From positions 558,001 to 622,000 of the forward strand of contig JAHFWL010000175.1 of assembly GCA_021292165.1 (NCBI GenBank): a stretch of 64,000 nucleotides of DNA, in the 5' to 3' direction. Each line of letters starts with the position of its first letter. Within the stretch, counting starts at the first letter, position 1. Source of the DNA: Shinisaurus crocodilurus. Lineage: Eukaryota > Chordata > Lepidosauria > Squamata > Shinisauridae. Shown piece by piece: positions 32,503 to 43,179 of this stretch. Both the position numbers and the translations under genes were made by a program. The notes under the pieces were generated by a model. That model was not told the origin of the DNA and searched no databases. It saw nothing but the letters and a program-made list of their open reading frames with translations.

Positions 32503-34113
32503 TCCTACAGAAAGGAACTAGAGGTTCGGCTATCCTTGACCTGATTCTAACCAACAGACACAAGTTAGTGGATAAAGTGGCAGTTTTGGGAACTCTGGGG
32601 GAAAGTGACCATGTTATACTTGATTTGTTGATTCTAAGGGAAGCAAAAGCTGAGTGTAGCCAAACGCATACCCTGGATTTTAGGAAAGCCAATTTTAACA
32701 AACTCAGAACAATGACAAGTAAGGTCCCATGGCAAGCCTTTTCTTAATGAGAAAAGGAGCCCAGGATGGGTGGGAGTTTAAAAAAAAGGAAATTTTAAAG
32801 GCACAATTGCAAACAATTCCCACAAGGAAAAAAAAAGCAGAGGGCAACAGAAGAAGCCAATGTGGCTTCACAATAAACTCAAAGATGACCTGAAAACAAA
32901 AAAGGACACGTATAGGAAGTGGAAGGAAGGACACGCTATAAGGGAAGAGTACAGGCAGGTAGCACAGAACTGCAGGAATAGTGTCAGGAAGGCTAAAGCT
33001 GAGAAAGAGCTAAGGTTAGCGAGGAATGCTAAAAACAACAAGAAAGCTTTCTTCAGATACATGCATAGTAAAAGACAGAGGAAAGAAATGGTGGTTCAAC
33101 TACACAATGAGGATGGCAAATTGATAACAGAAGACAAAGAAAAGGCAGAAATGTTCAATTCCTACTTTGGCTCGGTCTTCTCCCAAAAGAGGGTCTATGA
33201 CCCCCCCGGGCAAACCTGAAGTGCAGACTGAAGGGGCAGGATTGCAGCTTGAAATTGATAGGCAAATGGTCAAGGAGCACCTGATTACTCTGAACGAGTT
33301 TAAATCTCCAGGGCCTGACGAGCTGCATCCTAGAGTAATAAAGGAACTGGCAGAAGAACTCTCAGAACTGCTGTCTATTATCTTTGAGAAATCATGGAGG
33401 ACAGGTGAAGTGCCAGATGACTGGAGGAGGGCAAAGGTTGTTCCCATCTTCAAAAAGGGCAAGAAGGAGGAACCTGGGAACTATAGGCCAGTCAGTCTGA
33501 CATCAATCCCTGGGAAAATTTTGGAGCAGATTATAAAGAAGTCAATCTGCAAGCACCTTGAAAACAATGCAGTGATTACTAGAAGCCAGCATGGATTTGT
33601 CAAGAACAAATCCTACCAGACTAATCTGATCTCATTTTTTGATCAGGTAACCTCCCTTGTGGACTGTGGGAATGCTGTGGACATAATATATTTGGATTTC
33701 AGCAAAGCTTTCAACAAAGTGCCTCATGATATCCTGATTAGCAAGCTAGCTAAAAGTGGGCTAGATGGAACAACTATCAGGTGGATCCACAATTGGCTCC
33801 AGAATCGGACTCAAAGAGTGCTTATCAATGGTTCCTTCTCAAACTGGGGAGAGGTAATGAGCGGGGTACCACAGGGCTCGGTCCTGGGCCCAGTGCTCTT
33901 TAACATCTTTATTAATGACTTGGATGAGGAGGTGCAGGGAATGCTTATCAAATTTGCAGATGACACAAAGTTGGGTGGAATAGCTAATACTCTGGAAGAC
34001 AGAAATAAAATTCAAAGCGATCTCTATAGGCTGGATCGCTGGGCCGAAAACAACAGAATGAAATTCAATAGGGATAAATGCCAAGTGCTGCAAGTAGGGA
34101 AAGGAAACCAAAT
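32503..34113 (+). pseudogene. CR1 ORF2, rest of endonuclease and RT
   Basis: It resumes with GTRGSAILDLILTNRHKLVD and GESDHVILDLLIL, then the basic linker and helical part (LRLARNAKNNKKAFFRYMHS). A frameshift occurs at the C run 33200-33207 (one base too many versus the copy at 3400). Then come LNEFKSPGPDELHPRVIKE, NYRPVSLTSIPGKILEQI, IYLDFSKAFNKVPHDIL (Asn for Asp next to the motif A region, KAFN), GVPQGSVLGPVLFNIFIND and KFADDTKLGG. It is cut at 34114. Confidence 0.9.
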
Positions 34114-34114
34114 G

Positions 34115-34268
34115 CTAGGCATTTTGGTGCCCTAGGCAAGATCAGATATTTAGCGCCCCCCCTTCCCACTTGAGAGCACTGTATCTTTTTTCAAGGCATT
34201 TCTGGCGCCCCCTTTAGCCCTGCGCCCTAGGCAGCTGCCTAGTTGGCCTAATGGTAGCACCGGCCCTT
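34115..34268. mobile_element. 154-bp insertion with 8-bp target duplication
   Basis: CR1 sequence is interrupted here and resumes after a repeated ACCAAATG (34107-34114 and 34269-34276). An 8-base duplication points to a hAT-type insertion. The element reads GCCCTAGGCAAGATCAGATA at the left and CTAATGGTAGCACCGGCCCTT at the right, with internal GGCGCCCCCTTTAG. Clear terminal inverted repeats are not seen, so it may be a non-canonical hAT derivative. Confidence 0.75.
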
Positions 34269-34848
34269 ACCAAATGCGCAGTTACAGAATGGGGGACACT
34301 TGGCTCAACAATACTACAAGTGAGAAGGATCTTGGAATAGTGGTAGATCACAAACTGTATTTGAGCCAGCAACTTTTCTATGATTCTAATGCGATGTGGC
34401 TGCAAAGAAGGCAAATGCTATTTTGCGCTGCATTAATTGAAGTATAGCTTCCAAATTGCGGGAAGTGATAATTCCCCTTTACTCGGCACTGGTTAGGCCT
34501 CATCTTGAGTCCTGCGTTCAGTTGTGGGCCACCACAGTTTAAGAAGGACGTAGACAAACTGGAGAGGGTTCAGAGGAGGGCAACAAGGATGATAAAGGGA
34601 CTAGAAACAAGGCCCTATGAGGAGAGACTGGAAAGAACTGGGTATGTTTAGCCTTCAGAAGAGGAGACTGAAGAGAGATATGATCACACTCTTCCAGTAC
34701 TTGAAGGGTTGTCACACAGAGGAGGGCCAGGATCTCTTCTCGATCATCCCAGTTTGCAGGACACGGAATAATGGGCTCAAGTTACAGGAACCCAGATTCC
34801 ACCTAAACATCAGGAAAAAATTCCTGACTGTCAGAGCAATAAGAACTA

Positions 34849-35820
34849 TAGACCAGTCAGTCTGACATCAATCCCTGGGAAAATTCTGGAGCAGATTATA
34901 AAGAATTAAGTCTGCAAACATCTTGAAAACAATGCAGTGATTTCTAGAAACCAACATGGATTTGTCAAGAACAAATCCTGCCAGACTAATCTGATCTCAT
35001 TTTTTGATTGGGTAACCTCCCTTGTGGACTGTGGGAATGCTGCGGACATAATATATCTTGACATCAGCAAAGCTTTCGACAAAGTGCCTCATGATATCCT
35101 GTTTAGCAAGCTAGCTAAAAAAATTCTTATCAAATTTGCAGATGGCACAAAATTGGATGGAATAGGTAATACTCTGGAAGACAGAAACTAAATTCAACTA
35201 GTTGTATGTATTTTATTTTTATTTTTTAAAAATAAAAATTATGTTGCAAAACGTGAAAAAAAAGAGGAAGTACTAGTTCCCCTCTACTCAGCACTGGTTA
35301 GGCCTCATCTTGAGTACTGCATCCAGTTCTGGGCACCACACTTTCAGAAGGACGTAGACAAACTGGAGAGGGTTCAGACGAGGGCAACAAGGATGATAAA
35401 GGGACTGGAAACAAGGCCCTATGAGGAGAGACTGAAAGAACTGGGCATGTTTAGCCTTCAGAAGAGGAGACTGAGGGGAGATATGATCGCACTCTTCCAG
35501 TACTTGAAGGGTTGTCAGACGGAGGAGGGCCAGGATCTCCTCTCGATCATCCCAGTTTGCAGGACACGGAATAATGGGCTCAAACTGGAACTTAGATTCC
35601 ACCTAAACATCAGGAAAAATTTCCTGACTGTCAGAGCAATAAGACAGTGGAACCAACTACATAGGGAGGTGGTGGGCTCTCCCCATCTGGAGGCATTCAA
35701 GGTGCAGCTGGACAGCCATCTGTCAGGGATGCTTTGACCTGGATTCCTGCATTGAGCATGGGGTTGGACTCGATGGCCTTGTAGGCCCCTTCCAACTCTA
35801 CTTTTCTATGATTCTATGCC
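34849..35820 (+). mobile_element. CR1 LINE, rearranged copy with full 3' tail
   Basis: It starts inside the RT at NYRPVSLTSIPGKILEQIIKN, reads SRNQHGFVKNKSCQTNLISF and AADIIYLDISKAFDKVPHDI, then jumps from SKLAK directly to ILIKFADGTKLDGIGNTLED (FADG for FADD). An internal deletion has therefore removed the region with motif B'. After an AT-rich patch (35205-35260) the C-terminal part and normal tail (TTTTCTATGATTCTATG at 35800-35817) follow. It could be one deleted copy or two joined copies. Confidence 0.85.
35393..35737 (+). pseudogene. CR1 ORF2 C-terminal frame
   Basis: 115 codons from [20 protein letters not shown] to [14 protein letters not shown] are open to the natural stop. They correspond to the last quarter of CR1 ORF2, which has no catalytic residue. 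LQEP of the other copies is reduced by a small deletion here ([11 protein letters not shown]). Confidence 0.85.
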
Positions 35821-36170
35821 CATAATGCTTTCTTGCCTGCAAGAGTCCAAGATTGTGAATCTTGGACTCTTGCCCGCCTTGAACCCTGTATCGTTAACAC
35901 TATGTCTTGGAATGTATTGCTGAACTTTGGACTCTAACTTTGACTCTGTGTGACTTTATATCCTTGGGATTTTCTCTTGAACAAAGTAACATGCAAATAG
36001 CCTTTTGCATGTGCTATTTGATTTACTGGGACTGTAATCATGTAAGCATTGCCAGAGTCCCTGGAAAGCTGGTCTCTGTCACTTGATCTTCTGTAATAAA
36101 GGGTTCCACTGTTCTTAGTGATCTGTGTCAGCGTGCTAGAGTGTGTCAGAAAGTCGGGCCTCACACTGTG
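35821..36170 (+). mobile_element. Candidate LTR with long perfect hairpin
   Basis: A perfect 16-base stem (35839-35854 and 35858-35873, loop GTG) is followed by pyrimidine-rich CTTTGGACTCTAACTTTGAC, an AATAAA (36094-36099) and, downstream, TGTGTCAGAAAGTCGGGCCT. The last piece loosely resembles a tRNA-Leu primer site. The layout suggests an LTR, but no second LTR or terminal duplication was found. Confidence 0.35.
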
Positions 36171-36510
36171 TTTTAAATTTAAAAAATGTTCTTGACTTTT
36201 TTCCATTCCATATTACTGAACATGGATAGGGGGCCTGGATAAAAGAGTAGGGTACTTCTTGAATACTCATGATGGATATGTATATTTAACAAAGTCTAAG
36301 TGCCCTGTATGCTATCTTCCATACAGTTGCTTATTTCTGGTACACACACGATAGAACATTGATGATTTTATTTAAGAAAAATGAAAATGTTTAGATACTA
36401 GCATCTGGAATACTTGTTTACTGCCAATGTAAAGTGGCTGTTTAAATAAAATTTCTTTTTGGATTTAATCTGCTTCCATTTCTTATTTATATAGCAAAAA
36501 TTGTTTTAAA

Positions 36511-36529
36511 ACACACACACACACACACA
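36511..36529. repeat. (AC)n microsatellite
   Basis: About nine AC units. Confidence 0.9.
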
Positions 36530-36556
36530 ACATGTTGTAATTAGCTATGTAATGGC

Positions 36557-36850
36557 TTGGTTCACATGTTCACCAAGGTGGCTTGTTTAAGCCGTGGTTC
36601 ATGCTGGGTGTAATTTGCTTAATAACCTGCCCAGGCTAGGTTTTTTTGTCATCTGAACCTGGGCAACATGACTTGTTACAGGGGAAAACAATCTTCAAAT
36701 AACCCATGGCCTGTTGGATTATTTGAGGGTTGTTTCCCCCTCTAACAAGCCATGCCCAGGCAGGTAATTAGGGAAATGGTGCCCAGCATGCACCGCAGCT
36801 TAAACAAGCCACCATGGTTTGTTTAAGCCATGGTGGTCATGCAAACCCAA
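36557..36850. mobile_element. Palindromic MITE
   Basis: The left end TTGGTTCACATGTTCACCAA, then GTGGCTTGTTTAAGCCGTGG, is matched inversely by AACAAGCCACCATGGTTTGT, then GGTCATGCAAACCCAA. The middle also folds (AACCCATGGCCTGTTGG region). It is similar in plan to 24994 and 44932. No coding content. Confidence 0.7.
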
Positions 36851-37155
36851 TCAATGTGTACAAGGTCTGTGTTTGAAATGTGGATTCCACCTTGGAATTT
36901 TAACAGTATTTAATACAATTTTGAGTCTATTAGCTATATTAAAGAATAATTCTATTAAGATAGGATGGCAATGATCACTACTCTTTCCATTTGTATATTA
37001 GAGGCTAGAATGAAGCCTGTGAGGAGCTACTTTTCACTCTTCTCCCTTGGGTGACTGTTTCTACCAGAGAATCGTATCTTCTTTGCAACTGTTCCCTTAC
37101 TGATTTGCATATTGTTTCCACCTGCCTGGGAGATAGTCCCTTTTGGACTTTTACA

Positions 37156-37250
37156 GCACAATCCTATGCATATCTACTCAGAAGTAAGTTCCACTGAGTT
37201 TAGTGGTACTTACTCCCAAGTAAGTGTGCATAGGGTTGTAGCCTTAAGAG
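37156..37250. mobile_element. Short palindromic MITE
   Basis: Left GCACAATCCTATGCATATCT and right AGTGTGCATAGGGTTGTAGC are inverted. The core AAGTAAGTTCCACTGAGTTT pairs with GTGGTACTTACTCCCAAGTA. This is a common reptile repeat type. Confidence 0.75.
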
Positions 37251-37359
37251 ATCATTTGCATTCCATACCTAAGCTAGATTGACTAAGATGGCATCTTCCC
37301 AGGCTCCCCACCCCCCAAATGTTTAATTGGAGATTCTAAGTTCTGTCATAGAGTTAGAG

Positions 37360-37460
37360 CTCATAGGAACATAAGAAGCTGCCTTATACTAAGTCAGATC
37401 ATTGCCCATCTAACCCAGTGTTGTCAACAGTTGACTCTCCAGGTGCATGTGCTCTGCAAC
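37360..37460 (-). mobile_element. tRNA-headed SINE fragment
   Basis: The plus strand reads ACATAAGAAGCTGCCTTATA, CATCTAACCCAGTGTTGTC and TGCAACTGAGCTATGGCTC. This is the reverse complement of the SINE family at 9405: 3' part first, tRNA A-box part last. An internal part is missing. Confidence 0.7.
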
Positions 37461-39290
37461 TGAGCTATGGCTCTTTGCTTCTTAGGTTCCATGAGGGAAA
37501 TAATGACAGGGTCTTTTTCATGTGTACCATAAACTGTTTGTGTTATGGGAGGTTGTTGCTGAGATCTATTTCATGGAATCACTAGCTTTGCACCTCTAGG
37601 TTTAAGTTTAAAAATTGGGCAGCTCCTTTTTGCTAGGGCTCAGCCCAGAAAAAATAGCAACCTTGAAACCCACCTCGTTGGTTCATATAGAGGGTCTTCT
37701 TGTCTCAGATTGACATTATTTGCCTGAGAACCAAGGCAAAGGCTCACCTTGTCGCATTTCCCCAAGCCTTAGATGTCATCCCAATTACTAGAATGGGAAC
37801 ATCAAAACATATATTTAACTTTATTTATTGATAGAATTAGATGAAATTTACAGGGATAGCAGCCCCTTCTGAGGATGAAGTCTGCCAAATTGCTGAAAAG
37901 GATGACTTCTTCATGTTCCTTGTTGTGCGCACACAGTGTTAGAGTAGTGATTGGTTCACACTATAATGCCCCACCTGCTTGTAAAGCTCTCAAGGCATCA
38001 GCATCCCACTCTTTCAGGCAGATAAGAGATTTCTTCCTTTTAGAGCCAAGAAGCCCAACACGTCACTGTGGTTTTATTTTAACCTAAGAGAATGTGTTCA
38101 ACTGTGCATCAAGCAAGCTTAACAACTCTCAGAGCAACCTTCATTCTATTTGGCTTTGGTCCTTCTTGTTCTTTGTTTCAGGGCCAAGAAGCCCAGTTCA
38201 TCAGTGTGGTTTTATTTTAAGAGCAGTGATAGAGGAGGCAGCAGAGGTGGCAAGATCAGTCCCCCCCCCCACCCCAAATATGCTGCTTGGAGCTCAGGCT
38301 GAAAAAGCTTGATTCGGGTTGTGGGGTTTTGGTGAAACTTCACATGCATGATTGGGTGGTTGGCTTCAGTCAGCCACTGAACAGGTAGCAATGGGACATC
38401 ATCTCCAGGTTAATGGTGGTTCTCAAGCCATCTTAGAAGCCCGGAGCCCTGTTAGTGCCATACAGACACACAGTCACAAAAAGCAGTGGAACAGCTTCTG
38501 ATGAATTCCTTCTACATCCTTCCTCAAAGCACTGTGATTGGAAGTAAAAAAAGAGAGCCCCGTAAAGCCATTCCCTGGTTGAAGCTACTGCTATCAGTCA
38601 TGACAACCCCCTCCTCTGTTTCTCCTCTCTCCTCTGCTGGAGTTGCTTGTGGGAATTTCAAAAATGTATTAAATTGACCAGAAAAAATTGAAGCAAAAAC
38701 ACCCTTTTGAGTCTCTGTGGTTGTTCTGAAACATTGGGACCGACCAGTCTGCTTTTCCTCAGATCACTTCAGACCCAAGTCACCTTGTATTCAGAGGCAG
38801 CCTGAATACTCCGAAGAAGGGTGTATGCCTCAGATTTGTCTTTGGCTGAGGATTTTGCACAGCTTTATCTGTTACCTACAGCAGCCAAAGCTAGCTATGC
38901 CAGGCAAAAATGTCCTAAAGGAAGTCTGGATTTCACAAAACTTTGTAAATAATAGTGTGCAAAAACTGTACTAGCCTTCTGGGGGCTAGTAAGGAGGGAT
39001 GGAGAGCTCTGTTCCTTCTGCAGCAGCCCACTACAGAAAATCATTGCTGCAGAATCCACCAAAACTAAAACCAGCTGAGCAGCATAGGCAATCAACAACT
39101 GAAGCATAGCACATTTAGAATCGGTCTGCCAGGCTTGGTAATAAGTAGCAGGGAAACCACTGATAAAGTTGTGTTGGGGCTAAGAAATGTGCCCTAGTTC
39201 TTTCTTGGTGATATGGGACTGACTAGAGTTTATGGGAAGAATATTAGGACTGATTTGGGTCCTTGCATACTTCATAGATTGTAAGCCTGC
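37461..39290. other. Mostly unique sequence with a local duplication
   Basis: The only structure noted is a duplicated ~45-base block: AGCCAAGAAGCCCAACACGT at about 38043 and GGGCCAAGAAGCCCAGTTCA at about 38180, each followed by GTGTGGTTTTATTTTAA-like sequence and each preceded by a pyrimidine tract and AG. No gene recognised. Confidence 0.4.
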
Positions 39291-39295
39291 GGGCA

Positions 39296-39375
39296 GGGAC
39301 TATCTTTTGTTAATTGATTATATGTAGTTGTAAACCGCCCAGAGAGCTTCGGCTATTGGGCAGTATAGAAATGGA

Positions 39376-39418
<43 letters not shown>
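39296..39418 (+). mobile_element. LINE/SINE 3' tail with (AAT)n
   Basis: TTGTAAACCGCCCAGAGAGC, then CTATTGGGCAGTATAGAAAT and about 14 AAT units form the L2-type 3' tail used by L2 and its SINE partners. Confidence 0.75.
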
Positions 39419-39519
39419 TGGAGAAATGAGCCTTTGGGGGTACACACACACACACCTCATGTGTGAACCGGCTGGGGTGGGGTGTGCATAGTTAGCGTGT
39501 AGAGAAAAGAGTTTTTAGG

Positions 39520-39545
39520 GTTCCTGCATGCATGCATGCAGGAAC
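39520..39545. repeat. Perfect 26-bp palindrome
   Basis: GTTCCTGCATGCA followed by its exact reverse complement, built around CATG repeats. An (AC)n run at 39553-39574 follows. Confidence 0.9.
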
Positions 39546-39699
39546 AAACACAAACACACACACACACACACACGCCTCTTCATGTGTAACTAAGTGAGGC
39601 CAGTCAAGGGGGCTGAGAAGAAGCGAAAGGTACATAAAACATAGGATGGGGCCTGGTGCCCAGAGGTCTGGAGGAGCCAGGCTGAAAGCGTTCATATGC

Positions 39700-40559
39700 A
39701 GATGTAATTCAAATAGTTCAAGCCATGACTCACGAGTTTCCTTTCCCTTGCCTGGCCAGGTGAAGTTCTTTCTGATTGGCTGAAGGCAGGAAAGCTACAG
39801 AAAGGGGGAGGGGGGAAGAGATATTTCCTAAAGCCTGTTTTAGTTTTGGTCTTTGTCCTGGATCGCGTGGCTACCGGCTACCCTGGCTATTGGGGATGGC
39901 GGCAAGCCAAAGAGAGGCCCCAAGCCTTTGGGGGGGGCATCAGGATCCGACCCCAGTTAGCTCCTGGTGAAATGAGCTGGTTTGAAGGCTCTGGTGAAAG
40001 GCAAGCCTTGTAGGAGTTTACCCATCTCGGACCTTCGGGTAGGTGTGGTAATTCTCCATCGGGCGGCAAGGCTGTGCTGGATCTAACCCTTGAAGAAGAC
40101 ACCCTCAGGTAACAGGTGTGTGCCTGAGAGATCTTAAGGAATCAGCTTTTCTTGTTTTGCAGCTTTACTGTGTACTAAAGTGTCTCTCTCTTTATTTTGT
40201 GTGCTTCTCTCATTTCCCTAATCTTGTTGTAAGATGCTACCAGAAATAAACCTTGTTTGGTTTTACCCCACATGGGTTTTGTAGTGCTCTGTGAGTTCAG
40301 TATCTAAATCCAGGTTACAGAAATGGAAGGCGAGTCCCTAAACAGAGATCCAAGTAGGATTGCAGACAGCTGAGGCTGGCAGTCTGGTATCTTGAGATCT
40401 CAGAGGGTCTTGGTTCCTTTGCCAGTAGGCAAGGGTGGGGTGGTGGCAGGTCAGCCAGCCCCCCCTTCCGGGCCACATGGTGACAAGTGCTGGGTTTCCT
40501 TTGAGTTAGGAAAGGGTGGAGGTCTGGCGGGTCAGCCAGCCCCCCCCTCTTCCTCCACA
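39700..40559 (+). mobile_element. Probable endogenous retrovirus LTR (ERVL-like)
   Basis: A CTGATTGGCTG (CCAAT type) site lies near 39772 and an AATAAA in AGAAATAAACCTTGTTTGG near 40245. The sequence ends CCACA immediately before a TGG that starts a tRNA-Leu-like primer site. The last part contains an ~82-base tandem duplication of the GTCAGCCAGCCCCCC block, which includes a degraded copy of the primer-site start at 40478. The left boundary is not defined. No gag or pol frame follows within reach. Confidence 0.5.
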
Positions 40560-40583
40560 TGGTGGCAGAGGTGGGATTCGAAG
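40560..40583 (+). promoter_or_regulatory. Primer-binding-site-like sequence (tRNA-Leu type)
   Basis: TGGTGGCAGAGGTGGGATTC starts directly after the LTR-like CCACA. From general knowledge, it differs at few positions from the complement of a vertebrate tRNA-Leu 3' end (TGGTGTCAGAAGTGGGATTC). Leader-like sequence without genes continues to about 41050. Confidence 0.5.
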
Positions 40584-41189
40584 CTGAACCACAGAGTGTG
40601 TGCACGTGGGCAAATGGGAGAGATTGGAGAGACTTTAGTACATGGCAGAGGGTTTATTATTTTTTAGAAATAAGTGTGAGATTGAACCTTAGAAAAAACG
40701 TCCAGATTGCTAGAAGGGGCTACCCCAGTCTGTGGAAGCCTAGCTGCCAGTAGAGAGCGTTGAAGGCAAGAAATCTCAACTAGAGTGAGTAAGCAGAGAA
40801 AGCAAAACTCCAAAAAGTTCCAGAACAGCCTGTGTGCCCAGCAAGTGAGCAGAGGGCAGCAAGTGTGTGATCCAAGAGAACCAGGACTGGAGGGGCCCTT
40901 GGCAGAGGGCTAGAAGCAAGAAAAAAGTTCCAGAACAACAATTCACATAAACACTGGCTTCCCTGTGGCCCTGCCCCCACATCTCCCAGGGTTGGGGGGG
41001 GAGTCCAGCTGGAGCAGTCCCTGATGTTCCCTCTGCCTGCTCCTGCCTCCTTCACTCCTCCTTGCCCGCAGGGCCGTTGGCAGTATTAGCAGTATTCCCA
41101 AGACAATAGCAGACAGACAGTCAGGTTCCTACTTCTCCTTCCACCAACACCTCTACAGAAGTCCTCAGGAAGTGTCTGATCCTGCCATA

Positions 41190-41204
41190 TCAGACACACA
41201 CACA

Positions 41205-41252
<48 letters not shown>
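41190..41252. repeat. (CA)n microsatellite
   Basis: About 28 CA units with one TC interruption near the start. Confidence 0.95.
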
Positions 41253-43179
41253 CCACCAGCACAGTGATAGAGTCTTTGAATCCTTATGTAAAAATATGGA
41301 TCTTGCTCTGTATCTTCAACCCCAGTTAGGAAGATTTGGCAGGATCAAATGAGAGGGCATTAATGCTCCATTCCCTTAAAACCTCCAGTACAGACAACAG
41401 ACTGTGTATAGTCTTAAAGAGCCTTCCAGCCTGTGACCATGAGTTCTAATGTGAGAATGGAATGTTGGGTTTCCCCTTCCATTTTGGCTAAAAGAACAAA
41501 CTTCCAGAATTTATTTGATACATTTGTATCCTGTCTTTTCCTCCAAGGACCCCAAGATTGCCCATCATTCTACAAATTTGAATCTCGGAATTATTGCAAT
41601 AGCTTGCAGTTGGCTTTCCTGTTAACCAGCATAACTGCAGTCGTCCTTTTCCATTCCTCACAGTGTGATGTCTTCCTTTTACTATGCCACTGAATAGATG
41701 GCCTGCTGCCCACATGACATGAAGAATTCTCTAGGTCATTGCCTCTTCTGTCAATTCTGGCTGTGGTGTTTAGCTTTGCCTATCCAGAGCTAGGTTCCCA
41801 GCAGCCAGTCAGGAATCAGAGGAATTGTGACAGTATGTGATGCTGTGAAATCAGAGTCCATCACACAGCATTTTGTTAACTGTGGTATCTGCCAGCTAAC
41901 CCGAAATTATGTCTGTGAAGAAACACAAATTTATTCAAATGTAAATAAGAGTTGTACTATCAGGAATATTTGTTTCGGGCAAGACTTGTGGTCTTGTGAA
42001 GTGGCAGAAGAGGCCTTTTTTTTTGTTGCTTCTGTTAGATAATAAGATTTTAAACACGGTCTTGAAATTAATTACAAGAATAAATTGCTGCTGAAATGCC
42101 TTGGAATCTTAGATGATGTAAGAGATGCTTTTGGTTTCTCTTATGTGTTTTCATTGGTATAAAATTGGTATCAAATTCAAATAAACTCCAATTGATAGAG
42201 TTTTCAGATGGGCAGAATAATCTATCAGGCTTTGGAACTTTCATCTGTCTTTAGTTCACCATCAGAACAGATTTCCTGCCCTGAAGGGAAAATGAGATCA
42301 TTGTTACAGTCTGAAGTCAATAATAGTTGGACCATGACAAAAGAGCAGGTTATTTTCTCCCTTTCTTTTTAACCCTCTGTTTCCAGCTTCAAATAAACCT
42401 AGAACAATAAAGATTTAATTGTTTGTGTTTAACAGACAATGTTTAATCTAAAATGTTTTTCTAATATCTTGGAATGCCATCTGAAAATCTATGATCCTAT
42501 TTTTAACTGTTGTTAAAATGCCACTGAATTCCTATCTAATCATAAAAAACAAATAGTTTAAAAACAAACCCAAACAGGATTTTTATTATGAATCCTTGAG
42601 ACTTGAAGATGACACATAATCATTTGCCAGTATGACTTTAAAAAAATATATCTAGAGTTTGCTTCCCTGAAGTACACTAGAGCAATAGTGTGATAGGCTC
42701 ATTGATGAAATTGACACTTGCAAGGACTACACTCAAGGGAAATGAGTACATTCTCCTGATTACCCATGTTCAATGCAGTAGAATATCATCCACCTGGAAT
42801 TATAATAGTTCATAGTTGCCAACTTTCTTGGAGGAAGAAAATGTCATTATTCATTTGCATGTTAATGCATTTAAATGTATGCAAATTCAACATTTCATCA
42901 TTGCCTAATACCAGGGGTGAGTTTAAAATAGAAATTAGGTGGGAGGCAAAAAAGCCAGTCAGGCCAACTTGATGCTGGCCATGTGGCAACCCTAGCACTT
43001 GTTCATGGTGGCTCAAAGGCCACAATCCGTTTCAGGATACAGAAGATAAAATTCATACTCAGCTAATCATCCTGATATTTTTCCTTGCTGGTTCTTTTTG
43101 TGTCAGTCCTTATCACCCAACTTGGATTCTAGTCTTCCTTAGGTAAATACTAAGCAAGAAATAATTAAAATAAATCACA
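41253..43179. other. Mostly unique sequence
   Basis: A plus-strand frame at 41827-42042 is open for 71 codons, with several Cys, but no motif is recognised. No repeats identified. Confidence 0.4.

Larger units (their letters stand above)
30641..34848 (+). mobile_element. CR1 LINE with ORF1 and ORF2, carrying two insertions
   Basis: This is the only copy here with an almost whole ORF1. Order: ORF1 (to 31350), 14-base gap, ORF2 endonuclease (31365-31967), inserted minus-strand CR1 (31968-32502), rest of ORF2 (32503-34113), inserted 154-bp element (34115-34268), then ORF2 C-terminus in broken frames until 34848. There another CR1 fragment begins within the RT sequence. Insertions, a frameshift at a C run and later stops make it inactive. 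Confidence 0.9.

Noticed and set aside
41827..42042. Cys-containing 71-codon frame as a small gene
   Set aside because: No family resemblance, no clear splice or promoter context. Length is within chance for AT-balanced sequence.
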